Assembly (NCBI RefSeq): GCF_000331305.1
Contig: NZ_KB217478.1
Location: 2,570,151 to 2,634,150 of the forward strand
Source of the DNA: Calothrix sp. PCC 7103
GTDB taxonomy: Bacteria > Cyanobacteriota > Cyanobacteriia > Cyanobacteriales > Nostocaceae
Direction: 5' to 3'
Length of the DNA stretch: 64,000 nucleotides
The notes beneath the pieces were generated by a model. That model was not told the origin of the DNA. It did not search any database and saw nothing but the letters and a program-made list of their open reading frames with translations. Positions 17,747 through 27,026 of this stretch are shown here, one piece after another. The translations under genes and the position numbers were made by a program. The stretch's first letter is position 1. Every line of letters begins with the position of its first letter.

Positions 17747-20167
17747 ATGACTGTAAGCTTTGATAAACCTACAGTTTTTGATTCACCTGCTTTTATTGAA
17801 CTTGATAGCAAAGGTCAACTTTTACGCTTGTATCTTGAAAAAGACCAGCATCAACTTGGAAGAGACCCAGAATGGGCAGATTTGAAAATACCCGTTGATT
17901 GGGGTTTGGTATCACGTCGTCAAGCAATATTTGTACGTGAAGGGAATTCATATCGTATTTTTGATGGAGATGGTACTAAGAGTAGTACCCACGGCATTTT
18001 TGTAAATGGAACGCGCATTTCGGCATCAAGTGGCTATCTTCTCACGAGTGGAGCGCAGTTAGAAATTGGTAAATCTAGCGACCACATTCTGTTAACTTAC
18101 TCAAACGCAGTAATATCGAAACCTCCTGAAAACATCGTTTTACCAAGTAATAGACGTTTGCTGTTAAAAGGAATAAAAGAATTCCCAATTAAACTTGGAC
18201 GCGCTCCAAATTCTGATGTTTACTCATCAATGCAACTTGATGCACCAACGGTTTCCCGTCTCCATGCAAAAATCTACACCAATGGAAATGGCGCCTATAC
18301 ACTGCATAACTTAAGTGCTAACGGTACTTTCGTTAACGGTAAACGAATTGATAAGCACGTGCAATTGCAAGAAAACGCCAAAATCAAGATTGGACCTTAC
18401 ACGCTGCTATTTACACAAGAAGCATTAGAAATACAAGATACTGGTAGTCAAATTCGTCTTGATGTCCATAACCTGCGACGCAAAGTCAAAGACAAACAAG
18501 GACAAGAAAAGTTCATTCTTGATGATGTTTCGCTAGTGATTGAACCAGGACAATTGGTAGCATTAGTTGGTGGTAGTGGTGCAGGTAAGTCTACCTTAAT
18601 GAAAGCGTTATTAGGCATTGAACCCGTTTCTGAAGGAGAAGTATTTATAAATGGCGACAACTTACGGCAAAATTGGGCAGTATACCGTTCGCATATAGGT
18701 TATGTACCTCAAGACGATATCGTACACCTAGACCTCACGGTGGAAGAAGTTTTGAGTTACGCATGTAAACTGCGCTTACCTGCTGACACAGATATTAAAC
18801 AAATCGTTAATAAAACCCTAGACCAAGTAAAACTTATTCACGTTCGTCATAATTTTATTCGTAACCTTAGTGGTGGACAGCGTAAACGAGTGAGTATTGG
18901 TGTCGAGTTGCTCGCAGACCCCAAATTATTTTTCCTCGACGAACCAACATCTGGACTCGACCCAGGTTTAGATAAAGAAATGATGCGACTACTGCGAGAA
19001 TTAGCAGACCAAGGACGAACCATAGTACTAGTTACCCATGCCACTGCGAATTTAGAGGTGTGTGACAGAATAGTGTTTATGGGCCGTGGTGGAAAACTTT
19101 GTTATTTTGGCCCTCCGCAAAATGCCTTAAATTTCTTTGAAATGCCATCAAATGATTTAAAGTATTTTTCAGATATCTATATTAAATTAGACCAAGGCGC
19201 CACACCTGCCGCAGTCAAAGAAACTGTAGACCATTGGTCACAGAAGTACCGCAAATCACCAGAGTTTAAAAAGTACGTAGAATCACAGTTATCGAAAGGT
19301 AAAAAAAATCCGAAGCGTGATGTTAGTATTCACACAGGTTCACCATTACGGCAGTTATGGTTACTTAGTCAGCGCTACTTTCAGCTAGTGAAGCGAGATA
19401 ATGCCAGTTTAATCTTCTCATGCGTATCGGGACCAGTTGCAATAGCCCTTACTGGCTGGATATTGAATAAAGATACACCCTTTCAACTTCTCAACCCACC
19501 AAAAATTACTCAAGCCCCCCTTGCTCTCAAAGTTCTGTTTATCTTTACTTGTATAGGAATTTGGATCGGACTTTCAAGTTCTGTTCGTGAAATAGTCAAA
19601 GAAGCTGCTATTTACGCACGTGAACGCTTAATAAATCTAGGTTTATTTCCATATATTGGTTCAAAAGTTCTAATTCGTGCTAGTTTAACTTTAATTCAAA
19701 CCGTACTTGTAGCCATAGCGATTCTTATCAGTTTTAAATCACCAACATCTAGCCTAATACCTTGGTATGTAGGTTTAGTAATTACTACATTTCTGACATT
19801 ATTTGCGAGTGTTAGCTTGAGTTTAATGCTATCAGCTTTTGTGAAAAATGAAAATCAAGCAAATAGCCTGCTTCCCTTAATAATGATTCCTCAAATCATT
19901 TTATCAGGGGTCTTATTTGAACTAAAAGGGGCGCCAGGAAAACTAGGATGGTTAACAATTAGTCGCTGGTCAATGGGCGCCTATGGTTCTTTAGTAGATG
20001 TCAACAAATTAATTCCTGCTAATACCCCAACCGAAATAATTAAAACATCTTCTGTGTATAGTGCCACTTGGAAAAATCTAGGCTTAAACTGGGGAGTTCT
20101 GATTATTCATATATCAATTTGTGTAGGTATCTCTTTGTGGCTGCAAAAACGTAAAGATATTGTTTAA
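17747..20167 (+). CDS. ABC transporter (ABCG half-transporter type) with two N-terminal FHA domains
   Basis: 806 aa. Two forkhead-associated phospho-threonine-binding domains (about 35-115, LGRDPEWADLKI; about 150-220, LGRAPNSDVYSS, PTVSRLHAKIY, NGTFVNGKRI). The ABC ATPase has Walker A GGSGAGKST (about 275), signature LSGGQRKR (about 374) and Walker B FLDEPTSGLDP. The C-terminal 220 residues are an ABC-2 permease with about six membrane segments. FHA domains imply recruitment or gating by Ser/Thr phosphorylation (inference); window kinases include the one at 1101. Substrate unknown. No partner subunit is adjacent, so it probably forms a homodimer. Confidence 0.92.
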   Translation: MTVSFDKPTVFDSPAFIELDSKGQLLRLYLEKDQHQLGRDPEWADLKIPVDWGLVSRRQAIFVREGNSYRIFDGDGTKSSTHGIFVNGTRISASSGYLLTSGAQLEIGKSSDHILLTYSNAVISKPPENIVLPSNRRLLLKGIKEFPIKLGRAPNSDVYSSMQLDAPTVSRLHAKIYTNGNGAYTLHNLSANGTFVNGKRIDKHVQLQENAKIKIGPYTLLFTQEALEIQDTGSQIRLDVHNLRRKVKDKQGQEKFILDDVSLVIEPGQLVALVGGSGAGKSTLMKALLGIEPVSEGEVFINGDNLRQNWAVYRSHIGYVPQDDIVHLDLTVEEVLSYACKLRLPADTDIKQIVNKTLDQVKLIHVRHNFIRNLSGGQRKRVSIGVELLADPKLFFLDEPTSGLDPGLDKEMMRLLRELADQGRTIVLVTHATANLEVCDRIVFMGRGGKLCYFGPPQNALNFFEMPSNDLKYFSDIYIKLDQGATPAAVKETVDHWSQKYRKSPEFKKYVESQLSKGKKNPKRDVSIHTGSPLRQLWLLSQRYFQLVKRDNASLIFSCVSGPVAIALTGWILNKDTPFQLLNPPKITQAPLALKVLFIFTCIGIWIGLSSSVREIVKEAAIYARERLINLGLFPYIGSKVLIRASLTLIQTVLVAIAILISFKSPTSSLIPWYVGLVITTFLTLFASVSLSLMLSAFVKNENQANSLLPLIMIPQIILSGVLFELKGAPGKLGWLTISRWSMGAYGSLVDVNKLIPANTPTEIIKTSSVYSATWKNLGLNWGVLIIHISICVGISLWLQKRKDIV

Positions 20168-20313
20168 AACATATATGTTAATGACTCCTTTGTTTGAATT
20201 TAAATTGCCACATATAGCAACTTATATAGAAGACCGTAAATGGTAACAGGCATAATATGTCATAAGCTTTATTTTTCTTAGCATAAAAATCTAATAGTTT
20301 GTAAAAGTTAGAT

Positions 20314-20593
20314 TTAGGCTTTGGTATATGTGGCAGAAACCTTGGATAGAAAATTAGTAATTTCAGCCATGATTGGATGCTGCCGTAATTGGCTTAAATC
20401 CTCAGCGTTCATATTCTCAAATATTGTTATGTTGTAAGCCTCGCTCATCATCTCCTTCTTCCAGAAAAATTATTTTACCTTCAGGTAGCTTGGTTATTCT
20501 TACAATCTTTTCAGGTGTATGTTTGATACCTAGTTGGGCTAGTTCTGCAATTAAAGCTGCTTTATTCGCTTCGTAATCTAGCTGTTGAGTCAC
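20314..20593 (-). other. Two short overlapping ORFs, probable remnants
   Basis: ORF1 runs from GTG 20593 to TGA 20417 (58 aa: starts VTQQLDYEANKAALIAELA, includes IKHTPEKIVRITKLPEGKI and FLEEGDDERGLQH). ORF2 runs from ATG 20451 to TAA 20314 (45 aa: includes NITIFENMNAEDLSQLRQH). ORF1 stops abruptly after GLQH, where I would expect continued sequence of a polymorphic-toxin-like nuclease domain (recollection, moderate). They may be one gene broken by a frameshift, or a tiny overlapping pair. No function assigned. Confidence 0.4.
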
Positions 20594-20619
20594 AAATTCA
20601 AGTTATTTTCTCCAATTGT

Positions 20620-20650
20620 TTTAAGGGCATCTAATAATGATGCCCTTAAA
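20620..20650. terminator. Hairpin downstream of chlB
   Basis: TTTAAGGGCAT and ATGCCCTTAAA are perfect 11-bp arms around a 9-nt loop, 32 bp past the chlB stop. The stem ends are A/T-rich, so it can act in either direction. Confidence 0.6.
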
Positions 20651-20681
20651 TTTATATGACTGTACAGGCGAGACGCCCGTG

Positions 20682-22208
20682 CTACGCTCCTACTGCTTCT
20701 TTCGCTGCGTATAGAACTTCTGCGTTAATGTTGCCAATACCGCGTTCGCGCGCGAATTTTTCTGTATTGCGTTTCACCTTACCACGTACAAAACCAGGTA
20801 TTTTGTTGAGTTCTGCTAAACCGTCTTTTGTCCAGCTTAAATCAGACTCAGCAGAAATACCTTTGGTAATAACTTCTTTAGTATCGTGTCCACCAAATAT
20901 TTCTAATAAGTGGTCTTCCATTCCTAAAGTAAACGAGTTATATACTAAGTCGGCTACTTGGTTTGTTCCTTCGTAACCCATGAATGGTTTGTAACCAATA
21001 GGGAAGTTTTGTATATGGATAGGCGCCGCTATTACACCGCAAGGAATATCTAACCGTTTACCAACGTGACGTTCCATTTGTGTACCGAATATAGCTGAAG
21101 GTTCAACACGCGCTATCGCATCTCCAATGGCGCCGTGGTCTTCGGTTATTATTACTTCGTCGCAATACTCACTAACTTGTTCACGGAACCAGTCAGCATC
21201 ATATTTACAATAAGTACCTGCCCAGACAACGTGAATTCCCATTTCGCGCGATAAAATCTTGGTCATTGCTGCTGCGTGGGTAGAGTCACCAAACACTACA
21301 GCTTTTTTACCAGTTAAGTTTTGGCAGTCAATGGAACGTGAGAACCATGCTGCTTGTGATACATACAATGTTTGATTATTAATAAACTCTTCATAATCAA
21401 CATCGGCGCCTTGAGCATTTATCACTTGCTGAATTTTTCGGATACAACGCGCTGTTTCTACTACACCCATCGGCGTAATATCTACACATGGTGTTCCAAA
21501 TTGTTCTTCGAGGTACTTCGCTGTTGCTAAACCGAGTTCGCGGTAAGGACACAAGTTAAACCATGCACGGGGTAAATTTTTTAACTCGTGAACTGAGGCG
21601 CCTTCTGGAATAACAGCATTAACTTCGAGACCCAAGTCAGCCATTAACCGCTTTAACTCGGTGCAGTCGTGCTGGTTATGAAACCCTAAAGTGGAAATAC
21701 CAATGATGTTAACTGAGGGTTTTTCGGTTTTACCTTCTGGTAGTTCGCCTTTTTTGCGTGCTTTCTCAATGTAAAACTGTACGATTTGTTGTAATGTTCG
21801 GTCTGCTGCTTGTAACTCGTTAACGCGGTAGTGGTTAACATCCGCTAGCATCACGTCACCTTTTGCATCAAGTTGCGCGCGTTCTACAAAGTTTTGTAAA
21901 TCTTCTTGCAAAATGCTCGAAGTACAGGTAGGAGTCAAAATAATTAAGTCGGGGTGTTCTTCTTGGTCTTTACGGGTGATGTTATCTACTACCTTTTCTT
22001 GTGAACCGCGTGCTAATACATGACGGTCTACAACACTCGCTGTAACTGGGGTAAAATTTCGCTCTCTCTCTAGCATCGAGCGCATTACGTTAAAATAATC
22101 ATCCCCTAAAGGAGCGTGCATTATGGCATGAACGTTTTTAAAAGAACTGGCTATTCGTAGCGTACCAATATGAGCAGGGCCTGCGTACATCCAATAAGCC
22201 AACTTCAT
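20682..22208 (-). CDS. chlB: Light-independent protochlorophyllide reductase subunit B
   Basis: ChlB forms the catalytic NB component with ChlN; with the ChlL ATPase it reduces protochlorophyllide to chlorophyllide in the dark. It is nitrogenase-like and oxygen-sensitive. 508 aa, standard length. Diagnostic stretches: [71 protein letters not shown] and [19 protein letters not shown]. The N-terminal Asp/Cys cluster-ligand region and the C-terminal ChlB extension are present. GGGAGA lies 6 nt before ATG 22208. chlL and chlN are not in the window, so the DPOR genes are not adjacent here. Confidence 0.97.
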   Translation of the reverse strand: MKLAYWMYAGPAHIGTLRIASSFKNVHAIMHAPLGDDYFNVMRSMLERERNFTPVTASVVDRHVLARGSQEKVVDNITRKDQEEHPDLIILTPTCTSSILQEDLQNFVERAQLDAKGDVMLADVNHYRVNELQAADRTLQQIVQFYIEKARKKGELPEGKTEKPSVNIIGISTLGFHNQHDCTELKRLMADLGLEVNAVIPEGASVHELKNLPRAWFNLCPYRELGLATAKYLEEQFGTPCVDITPMGVVETARCIRKIQQVINAQGADVDYEEFINNQTLYVSQAAWFSRSIDCQNLTGKKAVVFGDSTHAAAMTKILSREMGIHVVWAGTYCKYDADWFREQVSEYCDEVIITEDHGAIGDAIARVEPSAIFGTQMERHVGKRLDIPCGVIAAPIHIQNFPIGYKPFMGYEGTNQVADLVYNSFTLGMEDHLLEIFGGHDTKEVITKGISAESDLSWTKDGLAELNKIPGFVRGKVKRNTEKFARERGIGNINAEVLYAAKEAVGA

Positions 22209-22383
22209 ATATGTTCTCCCTTAGCGTTTCTTTTTTATTAACGTTTTTGATTGTCGCAAAACTTTTGGCGCCTTTATGCCTTAGAGAAATGAAAGTTATT
22301 ATTTGCAACAAATGTCCGAAATGCTTCTCCTTCTATGTGTAGCTTTTTATAGTTAACACACCTTATAAATACGTATACAAATT

Positions 22384-23058
22384 ATGTCTCTCAATTCTAA
22401 AATTGCTATCGCTACATTAAGTTTACTTCTTGGCTCAAGCATTTCAGAGTTTTCAGCCAATGCGACACGACCTCAGCAAAAACAGCGTGTTGTTACTGCC
22501 CAAGTCAATAAAGTAAAAAATCATACTGTTATCCCTGGTAAGCAGGTAGGTACCATTACTAGAAAAACGAAGCGTGCGGATTTGGTAAAGTTATTTGGCG
22601 CTTCTAAACTCAAGGATGAGACAACAAGATTTTTTGGTGGGGAAGCAGAGTTTCCCGGTACGGTAATAAATTTGGGTAAAGATAGAGGGTTAACTGTTCT
22701 TTGGAAAGATAAAACCCGTACCCAAGTTAGAGGTGTGATGGTATATGACCCACAGTGGAAGACTCCTGAAGGTATTGGAGTGGGAACAACTGTAAGTCAG
22801 TTGCAGCAAAAAATAGGCAAATTTAAAATGAGTGGCTTGGGTTGGGATTACGGTGGTATTCCACAGCTTGATGGAACTAAAATAGCGAATTATAAAGGCC
22901 AACTTGTTTTGCGGATGAGTGTAGATGAAAAGCTTGCTCAGAAGTATGAGAAAGAGTCGCTAGCAATTTCAGGTGACGGTGTTACATTGTCTTCGAGTAA
23001 TCCTAGTTTGAACCGTTTGGGTGTTAATGTTAGGCAAATGATTGTCTTTTTTGATTAA
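22384..23058 (+). CDS. Exported hypothetical protein
   Basis: 224 aa, not recognised. Residues 1-27 form a signal peptide (IAIATLSLLLGSSISEFSA). The mature protein has repeated turn-rich blocks (IPGKQVGTITRKTKRADLVK and VGTTVSQLQQKIGKFKMSG), which look like two copies of a helix-turn pattern seen in SmpA/OmlA-like or beta-barrel-assembly-associated folds (weak). It is convergent with the M50 protease, with a nest of palindromes between. Confidence 0.7.
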   Translation: MSLNSKIAIATLSLLLGSSISEFSANATRPQQKQRVVTAQVNKVKNHTVIPGKQVGTITRKTKRADLVKLFGASKLKDETTRFFGGEAEFPGTVINLGKDRGLTVLWKDKTRTQVRGVMVYDPQWKTPEGIGVGTTVSQLQQKIGKFKMSGLGWDYGGIPQLDGTKIANYKGQLVLRMSVDEKLAQKYEKESLAISGDGVTLSSSNPSLNRLGVNVRQMIVFFD

Positions 23059-23060
23059 TT

Positions 23061-23122
23061 CGTAATAATCACTCGTACTAATCACTTTAGTGATTATGGT
23101 AATCACTGAAGTGATTATTACG
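23061..23122. terminator. Nested palindromes, bidirectional terminator candidate
   Basis: CGTAATAATCACT (23061-23073) and AGTGATTATTACG (23110-23122) are perfect 13-bp arms. Inside are two further AATCACT...AGTGATT palindromes, giving alternative foldings. It sits between two convergent genes. Confidence 0.6.
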
Positions 23123-23135
23123 AGCGGGTTGGGCA

Positions 23136-23876
23136 TCATGTGCGGTAGGCAATACGCAGGCTTTGTATCAAAATAATTAACGATGCAACTGCCATTCCGG
23201 CGCCCCAAACCCAGTATGGTAAAAGTAATTGTTGTTGAATTTGGGCGGTATCAGATAGTCCTAATGGTCCGGCTGTATAACTAAATAAATAATTTAATTG
23301 GTGATAAGTACTTATACAGGCTTGGACTCCTAGAAATTGCACGGCAAAACCTTGTACCCAACGACTGGCTTTGAGTCCAACCGCAAGAATTGTTACACCA
23401 AGTAAGGGTATTAATACAAATCCAAAGGGTGAACGTACCCATATTAAGGTTGATATTAATAAACTTATTCCTAATATTTTTAAACTTAATGATGCTGTTT
23501 TAAAGCTGCGTGATGCGATAATTAAAGCGGCGCCTGCAATTGGTGGTCCCATTGGTCCTGCGGCAGCAACTAACGAGCGACGTATAGGGTCCCAAGATGA
23601 AGGAAATGCAAATGTAGCAACCCCAGAACCATTAGAGAATATTTGTAACTGCTCAAAATTTCCTCCGAGTAGCGCTGCTGTTAAACCATGCGCCATTTCG
23701 TGAAACCAAGTTGCCAAAATTGTAAACGGATAAAGAATATAGTCACCACCAGGAATTTGCCATAGCACTGCTGTTGCAATGGCTGCTGCTATCAACCATT
23801 TAAGCCCCATGCGGTCTATAACCGCTGGGGCCTCTTTTGCGAGCAAAGGTTCGTTATATTTCCACTGTTCGCTCAT
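23136..23876 (-). CDS. Membrane zinc metallopeptidase, M50B-like
   Basis: 246 aa with about six hydrophobic segments. The zinc motif HEMAHG sits at the end of a membrane helix (about residues 59-64: ILATWFHEMAHGLTAALLGG). AAGPMGPPIAGA resembles the conserved second region of M50B-like proteins. M50 enzymes cut membrane-embedded substrates, as in site-2 proteolysis. It is last in an apparent operon after two FHA genes (34 bp after the nearer stop), suggesting phosphorylation-dependent recruitment (inference). Substrate unknown. Confidence 0.85.
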   Translation of the reverse strand: MSEQWKYNEPLLAKEAPAVIDRMGLKWLIAAAIATAVLWQIPGGDYILYPFTILATWFHEMAHGLTAALLGGNFEQLQIFSNGSGVATFAFPSSWDPIRRSLVAAAGPMGPPIAGAALIIASRSFKTASLSLKILGISLLISTLIWVRSPFGFVLIPLLGVTILAVGLKASRWVQGFAVQFLGVQACISTYHQLNYLFSYTAGPLGLSDTAQIQQQLLLPYWVWGAGMAVASLIILIQSLRIAYRT

Positions 23877-23910
23877 ACTACGTCCACTTATACACTTGAC
23901 TCTATCGTAA

Positions 23911-24273
23911 CTAGACTGAACTGGGTTTGTGGGATGTTGCCCAAATATCTAGTTCGCTTGGCGCCAATGTATTTGTTTCCAAATGAATCTGAATTTGCGG
24001 ACCAGAGCGTGCTAAACGAAAAATAACTCCATCGCTGACTCCGGATTGCAAAATTTTCTCGCCATTTATATATGTTCCATTTGCTCCCAGACTTACGATT
24101 TCCCAACCGGGAGTTACACGTCGTACTTCTACGTGGTGGCGAGAAACCACGGCACTATAAAGAACAACATGATTATCGCTCGCTCGTCCGATGCGGATTA
24201 TAGATTCGCCCTCAAAAGTCCAACTTTGAGGTGGAAGAGATTCTAGTGGGTGTATGAGGCTAAGTGTTATCAC
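23911..24273 (-). CDS. FHA-domain protein
   Basis: 120 aa, a single FHA domain covering nearly the whole protein: IIRIGRASDNHVVLYSAVVS contains the GR and the Ser of the phospho-threonine pocket, then RHHVEVRR and LGANGTYINGEKI. FHA domains bind phospho-threonine on partners. Start is GTG 24273, 14 bp after the stop of the zinc-ribbon FHA gene, so co-transcription is likely. Together with the next gene downstream, an M50 protease, it forms a three-gene set. Confidence 0.85.
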   Translation of the reverse strand: MITLSLIHPLESLPPQSWTFEGESIIRIGRASDNHVVLYSAVVSRHHVEVRRVTPGWEIVSLGANGTYINGEKILQSGVSDGVIFRLARSGPQIQIHLETNTLAPSELDIWATSHKPSSV

Positions 24274-24287
24274 GCGCCGAAGCTGTA

Positions 24288-25226
24288 TTAAATTTCTACT
24301 GTTTGAAACAGAAATGTTACCAAATCACCCTTGCCTAAACCAATGCGGTCGCCTGGTCGAAGCCTGTGTCTATTGCCGGGTAGCAATGGTAAGTTGTTAA
24401 TGTAAGTGCCGTTTGAACTACCTACATCTTCTATATAGTATGCGTCAGCTTCGACGCGAATATCGGCGTGAATCCGCGAGACAATTTCCGAGTTCGAGAA
24501 ACCCGATACATCGATATCTGGCGGGATACGGTCATTCGGTTTACCAATATGAATTACCGGAATATTTTGCGGTAGTTCTATGGTTTGTTCCGACTGCACG
24601 TGAACAAGCCGTGAGGTTATTTGCTGTAGCTGGGTTCTAGCTGGCGATGGTGCAGGCGCCGATACTGGTTCCGCTTGCGTAACAGGTTCAGGAATAAATG
24701 CAACAGGCTCTGGTTCCGGTGGTGCAACAGGCTCTGGTTCCGGTGGTGCAACAGGCTCTGGTTCCGGCACTATAGTTGGGGGTGGTACAACAATTGGTGG
24801 CGAAGTTGCAATTGGCGGAGCTGTAACGGTAGGTGTAGGAAAATTTGCAGGAGTGGGTGTGTATTGTGGTCTTTCATTCACAACCACAGCTGTCGGTGGA
24901 AGAGGTTCTGGGTCTGGAACTAAAAGCGGAGCAGGAGGCGCCGTCACCACAATTGGTTGTGGTACTACTGTTTCAGGTGGTGGAACTTCTTGTGGCACTT
25001 CTACAGGTGTTTCAAAGGCAACTGTAGGTGGTGCTACCGTGGGATAAGGAGTACCAACAGCAGCAGCCCGCAAATTAAAGCCGCACTGACCGCAGAACGA
25101 TGCATCTGCCTGCACGGTTGCCCCACAGCTTGGACAGCTAACTGTAGCTGGTAATGGGGTGTAGCAAGCTTCACACTGGACGGCACCGTCTGGGTTGGGG
25201 TGATTACAGTTAGGGCAGACGATCAT
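24288..25226 (-). CDS. Zinc-ribbon / proline-rich / FHA protein
   Basis: 312 aa. Two zinc ribbons at the N-terminus (CPNCNHPNPDGAVQCEAC; CPSCGATVQADASFCGQC). A proline/glutamate/valine-rich linker (about 55-205) includes near-identical PPEPEPVA octads. A C-terminal FHA domain (about 215-312) has VIHIGKPNDRIPPDIDVSGF, VSRIHADI and VGSSNGTYINNLPL. The ribbon could bind nucleic acid or protein, and FHA binds phospho-threonine. First gene of the operon with the short FHA protein and the M50 protease. Confidence 0.87.
   Translation of the reverse strand: MIVCPNCNHPNPDGAVQCEACYTPLPATVSCPSCGATVQADASFCGQCGFNLRAAAVGTPYPTVAPPTVAFETPVEVPQEVPPPETVVPQPIVVTAPPAPLLVPDPEPLPPTAVVVNERPQYTPTPANFPTPTVTAPPIATSPPIVVPPPTIVPEPEPVAPPEPEPVAPPEPEPVAFIPEPVTQAEPVSAPAPSPARTQLQQITSRLVHVQSEQTIELPQNIPVIHIGKPNDRIPPDIDVSGFSNSEIVSRIHADIRVEADAYYIEDVGSSNGTYINNLPLLPGNRHRLRPGDRIGLGKGDLVTFLFQTVEI
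24700..24768. repeat. 24-bp in-frame tandem repeat in FHA protein linker
   Basis: About three copies of GCAACAGGCTCTGGTTCCGG plus TGGT, each coding for PPEPEPVA on the minus strand. Copies are nearly identical at DNA level, so copy number may vary between strains. Confidence 0.75.
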
Positions 25227-25404
25227 GGAGATAAGCCTTTGTTCTAGGTCATCTAATGGTTATTGTAAAAAGCAAAGAATTTGCTCTCACTTTTAATTAT
25301 TTACTTTGGCGCAAGACAAGTTAGTTGCTAGCAACACAAAAGAATAAGCATGTTTCAGTTTTGGGTTTTTAGATATACTGAAAGTATACCCATACCTTTA
25401 TCTG

Positions 25405-26136
25405 TTATACTTCCGCTGCTGCTAACTCGTCACCCGCAGCCGCATCTAATAGCCACAAAAGCTCTCCTTGCGGTTTAATCAAGCGAGATGGGTAAGTAAA
25501 GTTGTCAGCAGCAGGTGCGAACACTTGCGCTAAAGATGGTTTTTTATTAGCACCAGCCACTACAAACATAACGCACCGAGCCGCGTTAATAAATGGGTAT
25601 GTGAAAGTTATGCGCTGACTATCTCCTTTATTACCAACGGTAACAAGCTTATCAGTGACTTTTAACGCATCGGTATGAGGGAACAATGAAGCCGTATGAG
25701 CATCGTCACCCATACCAAGTAAAATCACATCCAATGCTGGGAATTCACCATTGTTAACTTTAAAGAATTCTTGGAGTTCTTTTTCGTGTTTAGCTGCTGA
25801 TACTGCTGGGTTGCCATCAAGAGTTGGCATCGCGTGAATATTTTGTGGGGGAATATTAACTTTGTTCAACCACGCTTGACGTGCCATCAGTTCATTACTA
25901 TCTGGATGGTTAGGTGGAACATAACGTTCATCACCCCAAAACACGTGTATTTTCTCCCAAGGTAGATTTTGGGCGGCAATCGCCTCATACAATGGTTTAG
26001 GTGTACTACCTCCTGATAAAGCAATTGTGAACTGACCGCGTGCTTCGATAGCTTCAGAGAGCTTCGACAAGATTATAGACAGCGAGCGTTCAATTAATGC
26101 AGGCAAATCAGGCAAAACTTCTACTTTCCGATTCAT
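25405..26136 (-). CDS. pgl: 6-phosphogluconolactonase
   Basis: Hydrolyses 6-phosphogluconolactone in the oxidative pentose phosphate pathway, which matters in the dark and in heterocysts. 243 aa from ATG 26136; a TTG at 26166 would extend it. Motifs: FTIALSGGSTPKPLYEAIA, IHVFWGDERYVPPNHPDSN, LLGMGDDAHTASLFPHT and RITFTYPFINAARCVMFVV. GGTGATG is just upstream of the ATG. Downstream of rph with about 75 bp between, same strand. zwf and opcA are not adjacent. Confidence 0.94.
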   Translation of the reverse strand: MNRKVEVLPDLPALIERSLSIILSKLSEAIEARGQFTIALSGGSTPKPLYEAIAAQNLPWEKIHVFWGDERYVPPNHPDSNELMARQAWLNKVNIPPQNIHAMPTLDGNPAVSAAKHEKELQEFFKVNNGEFPALDVILLGMGDDAHTASLFPHTDALKVTDKLVTVGNKGDSQRITFTYPFINAARCVMFVVAGANKKPSLAQVFAPAADNFTYPSRLIKPQGELLWLLDAAAGDELAAAEV

Positions 26137-26210
26137 GTCATCACCACGTTGCTGACTTATCAGCAATTACAATAGCGAAAATATTCGCTTTCCTTTGTGA
26201 TCACTTATAT

Positions 26211-26930
26211 TTAATTAACGAGAATTGTATCCCGCTGTGCTGTTAATAGCTGTGTAATGCCCTTTTCGGCAAAATCCATTAACTGATTTAGCTGATTTCG
26301 GCTAAAACTTCCTTCTTCAGCAGTTCCCTGAACTTCGATAATTCCAAGATTTTGATTCATCACCACATTAAAGTCTACTGTTGCTGCTACATCTTCAACG
26401 TAGTTCAAATCTAAAAAAGGATCGCCTTCTAACAATCCTACTGATACTGCCGCGACTTGTCCTACTAACGCAGAGCGTTGTAACACACCTTGTTCCAGTA
26501 ATTTATTTAAGGCGCCAGCGACAGCTATAAAACCACCAGTTATGGCTGTTGTTCGCGTTCCTGCATCAGCTTGTAAAACATCAGCATCAACAGTTATCGT
26601 CCGTTCGCCCAATGCCTCAAAATCAATTGTCGCTCGTAGCGAACGACCAATCAATCTTTGAATCTCTTGTGTCCGTCCCGATAACTTTAAAAATTCGCGT
26701 TCATGCCGCTGTTGCGTAGCCGATGGTAGCATTCGGTACTCAGCAGTCAGCCAGCCTTTACCTGTTCCTTCAAGAAACCTAGGAACACCATTACTTATAC
26801 TTGCCGTGCATAGAACCTTGGTTTCGCCGCAAGATGCAAGTACAGAACCAGCAGCATAGCGAGTAAAGTTTTGCTGAAAGCTGACTTTCCGCAGTTCATA
26901 GGGTTGCCGACCATCGGGACGCTGCCACAT
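26211..26930 (-). CDS. rph: Ribonuclease PH
   Basis: Phosphorolytic 3'-5' exoribonuclease trimming tRNA 3' ends; hexamer in the cytoplasm. 239 aa, normal length. Motifs: [11 protein letters not shown] at the N-terminus, [69 protein letters not shown] and [15 protein letters not shown]. The phosphate-binding arginines and the Asp pair are present. ATG 26930. Possibly co-transcribed with pgl downstream. Confidence 0.96.
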   Translation of the reverse strand: MWQRPDGRQPYELRKVSFQQNFTRYAAGSVLASCGETKVLCTASISNGVPRFLEGTGKGWLTAEYRMLPSATQQRHEREFLKLSGRTQEIQRLIGRSLRATIDFEALGERTITVDADVLQADAGTRTTAITGGFIAVAGALNKLLEQGVLQRSALVGQVAAVSVGLLEGDPFLDLNYVEDVAATVDFNVVMNQNLGIIEVQGTAEEGSFSRNQLNQLMDFAEKGITQLLTAQRDTILVN

Positions 26931-27026
26931 ATGTAAATTGCCTCAAATTTATAATAAAAGAGGATACTTCCCTTTATGCAATACTGTGAATTAATCTAAT
27001 TGATTTTATATAACTGAGGTAAGACA

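Noticed and set aside
18847-19044. Minus-strand ORF opposite the ABC ATPase
   Set aside because: Antisense shadow of the signature and Walker B region.
24675-25154. Plus-strand frames rich in Trp/Arg/Gly opposite the zinc-ribbon FHA gene
   Set aside because: They are antisense shadows of the proline-rich repeat linker; the minus strand carries clear domains.
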